Part shown: in pieces, positions 36,334 to 48,359 of the stretch
Layout of the letters: each line of letters starts with the position of its first letter
Position numbering within the stretch: the first letter of the stretch is position 1
Assembly: GCA_029962745.1 (NCBI GenBank)
Contig: CM057154.1
Coordinates: 23,176,276 to 23,240,275 of the forward strand
Reading direction: 5' to 3'
DNA length: 64,000 nt
From: Echinometra lucunter
Taxonomy: Eukaryota > Echinodermata > Echinoidea > Camarodonta > Echinometridae
Notes under the pieces: model-generated
The model's database searches: none
What the model was told of the DNA's origin: nothing
Seen by the model: only the letters and a program-made list of their open reading frames with translations
Program-made: the position numbers and the translations under genes

Positions 36334-36394
36334 TTAAAGAATGCCCTCTTCATGTATTGTATTATCAGCAAACACAAGGTTCAAATATTTCATC

Positions 36395-39300
36395 TTATTC
36401 TGGTACAGTTTTAAGTACCCACTGAAGATAAGGCAGATTTCCATCTTCGATGTTCAGGCTTATCACCTCAGCGACATCATAAGAATGATTCTCTCGCACA
36501 AATTTAGAGAGTTCATCGACCTTTGACCTTCTGGTCTTAATCATCAAAAGCAGTTCTTGGTCCTTCTCAATCTTGCCTTCCCATTCATAGACAGAAGTCA
36601 ATCCGGGGATGATGTTGACACAGGCTGCTAATTTCTGCTGAACGATATGTCTGCCAAGAAAAAAAAAAGGAGCGGAACTCACTGCATGATACGTGTAACC
36701 ATCTGAATATGAAGAGGTTGTTTGCAAAAGGGGTTAGATACACTTCTGATGAAAATTGAGTTATTGATATTAGAGCGTTGTTCAAATGTGTAACTGTCTT
36801 TTGAACAAAAGTATTTAGCTAAATTTTCAGAGCACTCATGGAAAAATGCACTTTCAAATAACACTTTTCCATAGACTCCTGTACAAAATCTGGCAAACAA
36901 ATGCGTGTTTCTCTGTAGTCGCAAAAATGGATCTAACCCCTTTGGCAAACAAACTCTTCATATACTGGTTGAACTTTCTTTTTCTCTTAACCAGATGACT
37001 ACTGAATTCATGTATTCTCATAGATGTAATACAGGGACCACACTGTTCCAGTAGCCAATAGGTTTAAGATAAACAAAGGTTCTGGCCATGCAAATACGTT
37101 CTCATACTCATGGTGATCTCTTGTTTTTAGTCATCTTGTAGTGAAAATGCCCATGTAATGTAACTAGCTCATTGTACATATAGACATGACAGAGGGTGCT
37201 AGTGGGTGCTGATACTAAGCACCTTGTGCCCTTCTCCTTTTTTTTAACACGCATACACACGTTGGTAACAATATGCCTATAGCACATTAATTCATATGAG
37301 GATAAAAGAGCAATGTAGATAAAATGCCTTGCACAAGGGCATAAGTGCCGTGCCGGGGATCGAATCCCTGATTCTCGCATCTAAAGTCCTTGCTTCTGAC
37401 ATGTAACCATGCACACATGCGCACTCAAAGACACACTCAGAAGGCCAGAGAACCAGGAGGGGAAGATGAAAAGATGAGACGTACAGAGATAAGACAGGCA
37501 ATGGTAGGCATGTCACCACAGCACTAGAGGGCATTCTATGTACAGGCATTTTTTTGTACACAAGGCCTACCCAAGCAGATCTCTATGTTCACTGCATGCT
37601 AAGCTCAGTTCAGTTCATTTTATTCAACCAAATATTCATACAAATAAAAATAAAGCATCATACATAGTAAAATAAGTTAGGACCAAAGTAGAAGCTGGGG
37701 CTTGTTTGGGATTGGCCCTTTTAGATGATACATTAAGAACAAAATTTTTTTAAAGATTATACAATGCACAATAGCAAGGTCATGAAAACATCGGATTTTC
37801 AAAATGAAATGGAGTTGTTGCAAATTTCTCTTTTGCCTGGAATCCATGAGTGATCCAGCTTTTAAAATATTTAGCTATTTTGACCAAAAAAAATCATGTA
37901 TTGCATTTAGCATAATATATATGCACACCTTTAATTTTATGTGCATTTTTTCCTTTAAAAAACATATTTTTGTGATTTCTTTGTGATAACACCAGATATT
38001 ATTAATTTGAATATGTGTTGTTTTTTTTTAATACGGATTTTAACTGACATGTAGCAATGTAGCTTATTGCTACCAGACTCTACCCAAATTTGTAAGATAC
38101 TTAGAAATTACCCTTGTGCATATGGGACCATTTTCTGAGTAAAACAACTATTCTTAAATCACTGTGACATGTATAGTGTTCAAAGTGTGATATAATAATC
38201 AAAGTAACACATGCCCAATACAGCATTGATCAACTTGATCTTACTAGCTTGGTGGAAAAAGTCAATATTAAAAAATAAATCTAAGGCCATATTCTGCACA
38301 TTTTTGGTCTTTTTTCTTATGAAAAAAATTCTACCCAGTTCCATGTTGTGGGGTATAATGTACAAGATAAATGTGATTTGGGAGCATTTTGTGAAAGACA
38401 AAATTTTAATGTGGTGTTCCTATCAGTAGCAACAACTGATGCAACAATAGGATTATAGGGTGTCCGAATACACAATGCAATCGTTCATCCTCTGCTCTGC
38501 ACAGGGAAAAGAGAAAACAATATGCCAAATCAAACTAAGCCTTCAAATATTTTGTTGTAGATTCATGAATGAAACATATTTTGTCTATAGAATTGACCAA
38601 CATTTCAAAAAAGCATATTAAGCATACATTATATTTTGAAAATTTCTCATACAGATCTACTCAGAGCATTGGAGTAAAACTTAAAAGAATGTGATTTTTC
38701 TGAGCGACTGAAACCACCAATGTGTGCCGTTCTGACTCGGCACTGTGATCTCCTTATATAGTCCTAACTCCTCACACACAAAACCAAATGAGCGGGAGGA
38801 ACATGATTAATACCAATTAAGTTCTAACGTTAGAAACTATAATTTTGTCCAAAATTAGTCATTAAAACACATAATTCCAACTTCAAATGACTTGTGAAAT
38901 ATTTTACTTTGTGGAATGTCCAGACAAATGACCCACATATCTACAACTGAATTTAACTGAATTTATTCGAATTGAGTTTTTAAAAAAATGCTTTTAAAAT
39001 GGGTTGGGTGCAGGACCCTCAAAAAAGCTAGGCTTCTGAGTGGGGCCCACTCTTCCACACCGCCCCTTTATTTTCCTTAATACCCTTGTTGGCAAGCAAA
39101 GTGCAAATGGGCAACACATGATCATTACTGTGTATAGATCTACATCACTTATACATGTACAAGCTTATCTGAGATAAAGCTTGAGATCTACATCGGTCAA
39201 CTTACGAGGCCAACTTTTCAGCCTCTTTCGCATCTGGGACCGTCACGAATGCAGCAGTCAACTGGCTCGCTGCCTCGGTGGCGGTGCTCGATTCGGTGCT

Positions 39301-39465
39301 CGTCATTCTCGATGCAACTAGTCCAAAATACGAGTTAGAAGGAAGAATTCTCTGGAAAACACTTCGCAAAAGGAGAGACATACAGAGGAAGCTTATAATA
39401 CCAATCAAAGTAGGAATAATGACGGCAAGGCACCTCACCATGACACCACCGCATAGACTGTACAA
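36395..39465 (-). CDS. CUTA: CutA divalent-cation tolerance family protein
   Basis: CutA proteins are small, very stable trimers with a ferredoxin-like fold, linked to copper tolerance in bacteria; in animals CUTA is associated with acetylcholinesterase processing. Two exons: 39206-39465 and 36395-36650, joined in phase 2, giving 171 residues, close to animal CUTA length. The core reads AAFVTVPDAKEAEKLAS, HIVQQKLAACVNIIPG, SVYEWEGKIEKDQELLLMIK, YDVAEVISLNIEDGNLPYLQW. Ahead of it lies a hydrophobic segment at about residues 9-34 (VRCLAVIIPTLIGIISFLCM), which could be a signal anchor or signal peptide. The first in-frame ATG (39463-39465) is used; the later ATG before TSTESS would remove the hydrophobic segment and give a cytosolic form. 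The intron is 2.5 kb and carries a SINE. Confidence 0.92.
37262..37405 (-). mobile_element. tRNA-derived SINE, second family
   Basis: Shares the block AAAAGAGCAATGTAGATAA and the tRNA-like head (GGGGATCGAATCCC) with the element at 49985-50140. It lies in the CUTA intron. Confidence 0.6.
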
Positions 39466-39859
39466 AGATCGTCATCAGCACATGCACACATCACAGAAAT
39501 GAAGCTATGGAATGCTGCAAAATTAAAATGGACCATTTTGCATTTTGTGTTGCACGAAAATGTTTAATTTAAATACAAGGCTGTTCTCATCATCAACAAA
39601 ATGTAATGAAAACTAGGCCAAAATTAATTTGAAATAGACAGAATGAATGAGTTCATAGGAACAAAAAGTACCTCATTTTTTGATGATAATAAAACCAATA
39701 CATAGATCAACTTGTGTACATGGCAGTGTTCCATAAGTAATGAAACTACGCATAGAGATATCTTGCAGGCATAAAACCTTTTTAGAGAGAGAAAAAAGGG
39801 GGTTACGTATATAGAAAATAATAAGGTTTCTAGATGTGAATAATCGGGTAAATTAATAC

Positions 39860-41094
39860 CACTGGCGTACTGGAGGGGGGGCTTGGGGGGCGCCAGCCCC
39901 CCCAAATAAATTTCAACCATGGTTTATTTTCAATTTTATATAAGTGTTATCACACAAATTTCATTACTTCTCCCTAGACTCCCTTTCTAATGTTAAGTAA
40001 TGCATTCACAATTTCCCAAATAGATGCATAGCAAGGCAGAAAACACGCATAATATCAATACTAATGTGCTTTATGATATAACACTTGGTTTTATCTGTTT
40101 ATCTGACAATGGATTCAAACTTTGATAATGAATATTCTTAGATTTACCAAAACTAGACACGGGCTTTAAGTTTGCAGTCCCAAATAGTGTTCTTTTACAG
40201 AGTTGCAAACCATCAATACTGCAAAAAACTCCTTTACCATGGGAGTGCACTTGCGTAGCCAGGGGGGGGGCGATGGGGGCGGTCACCCCTCCAAAACACC
40301 AACAAAAAAGAAAGAAAAAGTAGAAGGAAAAAAAAGCAGAAGCGAGAAAAGAAAAAAGGTTAGAGAACGTAAGAAGAGCGGGAGCAGGCAAGGAACAATT
40401 CAAAGAAACGTCGGAGCTTCCGCGCTTCGCGCGGGAGGGGGAAAACTCCCCCCTTACTGGACCCTCCCCCCTAGGGAGCGCGCTTCGCGTGCTCACTACC
40501 GCCCCACTAAAATGAAATCCTAGCTACGCTACTGTGGGAGTGAAACCCTGGTACCCCACCGCATCACACCCTCTCCATGCTCGTCCTTTTTATTTCATAG
40601 TGTCTTGTCTGTATTATCATCATAAGTAATAAAGTATTTTGTGTAACGCTGGCATTTTTTTGAAACTTAAGAAGATTATTTGGGCTGCATGTTTTCATAA
40701 TCATGTTTCCAAGTTCATGAAAAAATATCCTTTTCCGGTCAGTAGATTCATGACACGTTTATCCATAACAGTACATGTTATCAAACGTCGGAGCTTCCGC
40801 GCTTCGCGCGGGAGGGGGGAAACTCCCCCCTCCCTGCACCCTCCCCCCTAGGGAGCGCGCTTCGCGTGCTCACTACCACCCCACTAAAATGAAATCCTTT
40901 TGTTGGAAATGAGAGAAAATAAAAATTGAAGTGAACTCAAGCTGGAATTTAAGTCGAAAAAATGAAAAAGCTCCGTATCGTGAAGGGGGCGGGTTCCCCG
41001 GCTCGGTCGCTACACTCCCTCAGGGTTGGTCGCTTCGCTCTTCGCAAAGACTGAGCCCCCCCCCCCCCAAATATTTTGGCTCATTACGCCACTG
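39860..41094. mobile_element. 1.2-kb hAT-like element, host of a nested copy
   Basis: Ends CACTGGCGTA and TACGCCACTG are inverted repeats; flanks are ATTAATAC at 39852-39859 and 41095-41102, identical. No transposase frame is present. The interior includes a G/C-rich block (40784-40898) that also occurs in the nested element. Confidence 0.85.
40248..40534. mobile_element. hAT-like MITE nested in 39860-41094
   Basis: Ends CACTTGCGTAGCCAGG and CCTAGCTACGCTACTG, flanked by TGGGAGTG at 40240-40247 and 40535-40542, identical. The interior has a G run, an A/G-rich tract and the GCGCTTCGCG block. Confidence 0.88.
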
Positions 41095-41692
41095 ATTAAT
41101 ACATTACTTTTCTCTCACAATGCCATTTCAAAGCATTGTAAAGCAGTTTCAGGACTTTCAGCTTTGACTCAATCACGATAATTGCTTGAATAACAATAAA
41201 TAGAGTCTGTTTACGCAGGCTAGCATAACTGAGCGCGCCATGTCTCCGTTGGGGAAAGTCCCAGGTTCTTGCCACCAAGCTTGCCACGCCCACTTACCTG
41301 GATGCATCCGTTGTAGGAAAGGGGTAGTTGACCCGTGCTCCGAAATCCCTTGGCAAATTATCGAACAACCTGCTGCTTTTAAACAGTTATATATTTATTC
41401 ATTATACTTCCATTACTTCATTTATCATAATTTTGTTTATTCATTTCATACATTTATTCATCTAGTGGTATTTTCTTTCTTTCTTTAATTCTGTATTATT
41501 TAATGATTTTCATTCAGTTAATCATTTATTCATTTATTCCTAAAATTCCCCCCTTTCTAATTTTCTTGATTTATTAATTTATAGTTTTAAATTATCATTT
41601 TATTTACTTTATATGTAGTCGTTTGTTTTTATATATTCCTTAACTATTTATTCATTTATTCATTTGTGAGCTGGATGAATCCAATATTTCTA

Positions 41693-41710
41693 TCAAAAAT
41701 GCAACCACAG

Positions 41711-41755
<45 letters not shown>

Positions 41756-41808
41756 CCTCCTCCCTCTCTCCCTCTCTCTCTCTCTCTCCCTCTCTCTCTC
41801 CCTCCCTT
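41693..41808. repeat. CT microsatellite
   Basis: (CT)n with CCT interruptions in the spacer between CUTA and the SLC22 gene. Confidence 0.9.
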
Positions 41809-42357
41809 TCTCGTTCTTTTTACTTCTACCCTCTTGAACTCTCCCCTTTTACTCTCAAATTCTTTCCCTTTATCAGTACCTGCGTGTCTCTATATGTCAT
41901 GGCATACAAAAGAAAGAGAGAAAAAAGAAAGAAACCGTAAGAGAAATAGAAAGGAAAAATGATGCTTAATCTATCGGTGACGAAAAATTGCACGACAATT
42001 CCTAATTTGACGTCTTTTTATTAATTTCCCACAATTCCTCTTAATGATGATAATACGTGTATTAATAGTACTGTACTTAAACTTCGGTGGCCATCAGAAA
42101 CTCCTCCAAATTTTTAAGTCCAAAACACATTTTTTAAAAACTAAATCTCCCACCTTTCACACAGTTTCTGTCTTCACTATACATTCGCCATGTATATTGC
42201 AAATAAAGTCCAGTAAAGTGGTGACAAAGTTATATTTCACATACAATTTGTTTTAGACTGGACTCATTTAGTTAATTAAACATAGTAGTATTGCAAAACC
42301 AATTACAAACATCCATTTCATTCATTACACTAAATGTACATAACTTCAGCATGTTCA

Positions 42358-42517
42358 GGGGAGCGTTTCATGAAAGGACTTGTCGGATGTTTTATCCGAC
42401 AAAGTCTGTTTTATCCGACAGTTGCCATAGTAATGATGCTTCTCAGCCAATCAAAATCAAGGAAAGACGTCAGATCTGACAACTTGTCAGACAACAAATG
42501 TTGATGAAACGCTCCCC
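42358..42517. mobile_element. 160-bp MITE with GGGGAGCGTTTCAT ends
   Basis: Left GGGGAGCGTTTCATGAAAGG; right TGATGAAACGCTCCCC. The core holds repeats of TTATCCGACA and its relatives. Confidence 0.7.
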
Positions 42518-44077
42518 ACTACCTATATTTACAGTAGTATGATGGAGCAGTGATATTCTCACTGTCCAAAATGGACGCAAAAGCAGTTCAGTCATCCAAA
42601 TTTAACTCTGACTCAATATACATTTTAAAATAAGATTACAAAAAGCATCCCTGTAATATACGAATAATGATATTACCATATGATTCAAGCACCATTAACA
42701 CAACCAGTTCTACTGTTTAACATCAGCACTTCAGGAAAACATGGTATAAAAACAACCGATTCCTAGTTAGTGTCGATAACTTTAAAAACTTTAAAAGAAA
42801 ATAATCAAATACCTGATAGTCATATCCGTCCAAATACCTGATAAACCTCTTTATACCAGACGAATTAAAACCACGGAATAAGATGCACAATTATGTTTCT
42901 AATCTATTATTTGACACCCCCCCCCCCCAAAAAAAAGGGGGGAATAAAAATTCTAATCATTGTATACAATAAGCTTGAAAACGCGGACTTAGAAATTTGT
43001 ACCATGCATCAAAGTCTTAATGGCTTTGTACCAAAATTCTCAATTTGATCGCCTTTAGGTTAGAATTACTGTACAGGTATATATAAAGCTATAGATGTAA
43101 CCTATCTATATAAGAAGTTACATACATTCCGGCTGAAAAAGTAAAACTTGTCACTTTCAGTTCAAAGGACATCTTGACTTATTACTATTACTTATTATTA
43201 CTTATCACTATTATCAATACCACTACTACCACCATCACCACCAACACCCCTAACACCCATCAAACATACTCCCCCTTCCATACCTATACTAGCTTACAGA
43301 AAAAAATATTAGTCCATAAATTAGCTGGCTAAACATTTTTTGTTAATATAACAATGAAATTGACCAGTTTTATATTTAAGCAAAATATTGAATAAGAGCA
43401 GCATTAGTTTACTTAAAATATTTCATAGAGGTAAAATCGGGTAAAAGTTGTCAAGGTTTTCCAAAATATTTCATTTAATTATTTGGCAGATTCTATTTCT
43501 CATATCAATGTGATTGTCTCTGCACCTTCCTCAACGATACCACTTCATGTTCAAAGAAATATTTCATTTCAGTAATGCCCGTCACACTTAGATTTGCACA
43601 GGTGTCTCTAATACAGAAAGTAACATATTTCCATAATACTGAATGATAGTTCCACCAGGGTACGACGCGAGTCAAATTTTAATGAGGGGAGCGTGTGCGG
43701 GTCAAGATTCAGGACAATTTAGTCGAAAGATTCCGAACAAATCAGGTCCTCAGGTTTTCATATTTTCGAAAACTGATAAAAAATTGTTCGTCGTCTTAAG
43801 TTTGCAGACAAACGTTCCAATCTTCCAAACGATTTTAGCAACATGGTTATCAAACTATTTGGAAAAGCTCTGAACTTTTCCATATTTTTTGATAGAATAT
43901 CATTTTGCAAGGTCGGAGGTGCGGTAAACACCTCTTTCTAACATCCCCATCCCAGAGCGATGCCCCTGTCAACAACAACTGATCTGCACAATTGGACGCA
44001 CTTTGTGAACTGACAGGATATTTGTTGAGTATCAAATTAAAATTAATGGCTGCCAGACTTAAATATGAGTATGTTGA

Positions 44078-47000
44078 TTAAACTCCAAGCTTATCACCAG
44101 TACCATTCGCGACATCTGTATCTGATTCATGAACTCCGTTCGTTGGGTGGGACAGGGCTATTTCAGTAGTTGCTGGTAACCTACAAAAAACCATAAAGAA
44201 CGATATCATGAGCTGAAATGACTTGAAGATTTTATTCAAAATTCCATAATTGCAGTCTTTCAACTTAATTGACACGCTGGAATACAATAACAAAATGAAA
44301 TTTTACAAACTGAAAGAACTATAAAAGTCTCAGTATTGCAACAAATTAGGAAAGATTTTAATCATGGAGATCGATTTAAGGGCTCGTATTGGGATGAAAT
44401 GGAAATGGACTCCTCTCCGGTTAGGGAAAGGAGAGGAAAAACAAATAAAAAAAAAAAATAAAGGGGAAAAAAGAAACGAAGAAAGACGGGACTCGCTTGC
44501 AGCCCCCAGGCCCCACCTCTCTCCACAGCAAATGCGTTCTACAGGACTATGCTTACTTTCCAAAGTTCTCTCCATCTTCAATTGTTTCTGGCAGTTTCTT
44601 GCCCCTGGTTTCTGGTAGGAAGAGACACAAGAAGCCAGCGATGACTGTACAGGCTCCAAAGATAAGAAGAGGTGCGTGAATCCAGACGTCGGCAGTGAGA
44701 AGGACCAAGGGGGCAAGGATGTTGGCGATACGTCCTGCCATGGAGCATATCCCTAACCCAGCGCTCCTAACAAGGAAATGACAAACCACAATATTGCAGC
44801 ATTAATCTTAAACTTACTGTTTGTATTCTCAGATGGGATCCTATGAAATAACTGAGTTGTACGACGCGCTCCGGCGACGTTTGCTCCGCTTCAACCAGTT
44901 CCCACACTAACCAAATACTGAACTTTTACCCCAGTGCACTACACCAAACTCTAACCCAACCCTAGCCTAAAAGTAAATCCCTATTGTAACCCCAGATCTT
45001 GGAGCGAAATGAAGCCTGCAGCAATCGTCGCCGGTGCTCATCGAAATTATTACAAAGTTATTATTCAAAGTTGGCACCATCGACCATTAGATCATGCGGG
45101 AATTAGTGTACTACTCGTTCAAACATGAACTGAAAGTACGACAAGAGTAAACACAATGTATTTTGATATTGTATGTTAAGTTAAGGGGAAAAAAGACTCA
45201 ACTGTAATATGATTTTGTTAGCTGAAAATTGACTTTTTCCCCACGCCCAAATCCTTCTTCCTTTCGTTTTTAAACGTATTTTGACTTATTTTTGTTGATT
45301 TAAATGATCTGTCCTTTTTGCAAATAACTAATTTGGATCCTCTTCTGTCGATTTGATGGCCTTATTCAACGTACTTTTATTTATCATCCATTTTGTCTAA
45401 TTTCTACTTTAGATTCAATTTCATTCTATTTACTTAGGGATTACTGCCTCGACAGAAACTTTCTTTTTTATTTTGCGCTGTTGTTGTTTTGTTGTTGGGT
45501 TGGTTTTTTTTTTCAGTATTCCATAATTCCGCTTCTCCTCATTCTATTTTATTTTCTATTTTCATCATTGCTATTCAGTATGATGTCTACATATTTTGTT
45601 AACCGTGTAAAATGTTACAAATGTATATTATTTAAATTCCTCTTTGTAACTTTCTTTTTATCTGAACTGAAAATCAATGGAAACAAACTAAATTGGAAAA
45701 TAAGACGAAGCGACGTTTACCTGAGTAACGTCGGATAGAGTTCTATAGTGTAGAGGTAGATAAGGGCAAATGCTCCAGAGATTCCAAACTTTCCAACAAA
45801 GGCAACCCCAGCTCGATATGGTCCAGGAGCTACAAGGAATAAGAGAAAAGAGTGTTTAAAACTGCCGATTTAAGGCCTCCTGATCATTAGCGTAGACAGG
45901 TCCTCACACCTGGGGGGGGGGGGGGAGAGATGATTAACCCATTCGTACATATCTTTGTACACACATACATGAGTCCAGCTCAAAATGTGGGGTGATGCAT
46001 CCCCCGTCCCCCCCCCCCCCCCCCGCTATCTACGCCCCTGCTCCTGATCAACACACATTAAAGCAGTTTGTTTGATACTTCACACAGACGTTTATAGATT
46101 CAAAAGAAAATTATACTCCTTGTTCAACATTATCGAAGTTCCAAATGGATGAGATCTTGCTTATTCGTTTAATACAGTTATACAACACTAATGCCATAAT
46201 ATACATGCAAAGCATTCTCAAAAATATAGCAACATTAATTCCTTGTTGTCAAAATGGGTTGCATAAATTATTTTTCAGAGGTGTATGTTTTCAGCATACT
46301 TTGATTCAGTATGTATATCAGTGTTTGAAGGTCTTCTTAAAAGAAAGGAGCTAGCTCACTTCTGAAGCAACGACAGCAATCGCAGACTTACTAATCACGA
46401 TGGTAAGGAGACAAGCTACCCCTCCAATCAACAGAGATAGAACAGAACTTCTCTTCCTTCCGAACCAAGGATGTTGAACAATGAAGATGGCCGTGACATA
46501 GGCTGGGATCTCGATGGCGGCAGACACGAAGAATGAGAGGTACACATTAATGCCTAGGCTAGACGTACTGAGGTTGAAGCCATGGTACACTATCGCACAG
46601 ACGGCCCTTTTTTTGGGGGGGGGGGGAGAAATAAACAGATTAAAGATGTTTTTGTAGGTTACAATTCATTAAAGTTTACAAGTACAAGGACAAGTACAAG
46701 GACGGTGCAACACGATAACATCGATCAGTGATGTCGTATTTCTGACTGTATTTTTCAGTGTGCACAATATTGTGATCTAGTTTTTGTGAAAACAAAAAGT
46801 TAGTTTATTTAAACTTTCAAACTGATCCACCCGTTGGGCTGTAAACTGGTTCGTTTGTTGTTGTTTTCCCTCTTTTATTTTCTCAGTCACTACACATCCT
46901 ACTTGGCGAGTTTGTTAATAATAATAATAACAATAATAATAATAATAATAATATAATACATAATAATAATAATAATAACAATAATAAGAGTATAAGAATA

Positions 47001-48298
47001 ATAATAACAACAATAATAATAATAATAATAAATAATAATAATAATAATAACAATAATAATAATAATAATAATAATATAATAATAATAATATATAAATAAT
47101 AAATAATAATATCATAACTAATATATAAAATACTAATACATAATATAACATATATAAAATATCTAACCATAATAATAATAATAATCTAACAATAATATAA
47201 TAATTATAATAGCCATAATATCATCACAATATAATATACCATAATATCATATAACCAAATCCTAACAATCCTCCTATAATAATAATCTCCTAATAATACT
47301 AATCATAATACCCTCAATCTATAACAATAATCATAATAATACTCTCATACTAATCTATAATACACTAATCATAATAATAATAATTAATAACAATAATAAT
47401 AATAATAATAATAATATATTACATCTATATAGCTCATTACGTGAATACTTCAATGCGCTTTACAATGTTACTATTATTACCCCTGATCACTGGACAGCCC
47501 GCACACAAGTGTGCACCATCTCCACTCCTTAGGGAGCATTCCTAACATAATTATTCTTGGGTCTTATTTTGTTTCGCTCGGGTACTTGTCTGAAAAGAAG
47601 AATGCTAATCGCCTTTGATAACATTCTCTATCTAAAGTAATAATGGAATATTTTACAATCTTTTTATTTTCTATCCTTTATCAATTATCATTACAGCTGA
47701 ATGTTTTTTAAAGTCCAGCAAAATCTAGGAGTCTGCAGACTAGTTAAAATTGTTATGACAGTTAACAAATTCTCCCTCAGTTCGTCGATATTTATTTTGT
47801 TGCTACTTTGGACAAACTCTGAGATACCTTTTGGTCACTAGTAGTGACCACTTAGAGAGAACACTTTACATGTATATAGAAAGGATGATAAACTTCATGT
47901 ATCGTGCGGTAAAGAAACCCTTAATAATTATGTTTGGATTTTCCTGAACAGAATAATGGCTATGATTATGTTTACCAAATATACATGAGGATAAATGTTC
48001 GCTTGCACATGTTCCTATGACGGAAGACATCGGTGAAGTTTGGTCGGCGCTCTGGTGTCTTTGTATCATCATCCTTCAACTAAGATGGCAAAAAAAAAAA
48101 AGACCAGCAAAAGAAATAATTAAGATCTGAAATGGAATGGAAAATAGTCATTCGTATGATGAGCGATTGAGCGTATATAAAGAGAGAGAGCAAGCATTAA
48201 AAATGTATTGTTTTCAAAAATATGAAAGGGCTCCCTAAACATCAGCCATTCTCTCTATATTGTCTGTCCCCGCCTCTCCCTCACTCTCTCTCTCTCTT

Positions 48299-48359
<61 letters not shown>

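Larger units (their letters stand above)
27865..36394. other. repeat-rich intergenic region between RPUSD4 and CUTA
   Basis: No host gene exon was recognised. It contains a TIR element of the CTGATTGGCTG type (about 28223-28370), diverged tandem repeats with poly-C (28370-28800), the 1.5-kb long-inverted-repeat element (29052-30550), two TTAA MITEs, the assembly gap, plain AT-rich sequence at 31501-33700 where nothing could be identified, the palindromic minisatellite (33712-34013), poly-C tracts at 35176 and 35370, and a MITE at about 35511-35665. Confidence 0.6.
39466..44077. other. intergenic region between CUTA and the SLC22 gene
   Basis: No exon was recognised. It holds the nested hAT-like elements (39860-41094), a CT microsatellite (41693-41808), the TIR element at 42358-42517 and otherwise plain AT-rich sequence. 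The final part, next to 44078, should include the 3' UTR of the transporter. Confidence 0.6.

Noticed and set aside
46883..47170. Long poly-Leu/Ile and poly-Tyr frames on the minus strand
   Set aside because: They are translations of an (AAT)n microsatellite.
47866..48072. 68-residue minus-strand frame
   Set aside because: Wrong phase; the same DNA encodes the SLC22 exon 47976-48079 in the phase required by its neighbours.
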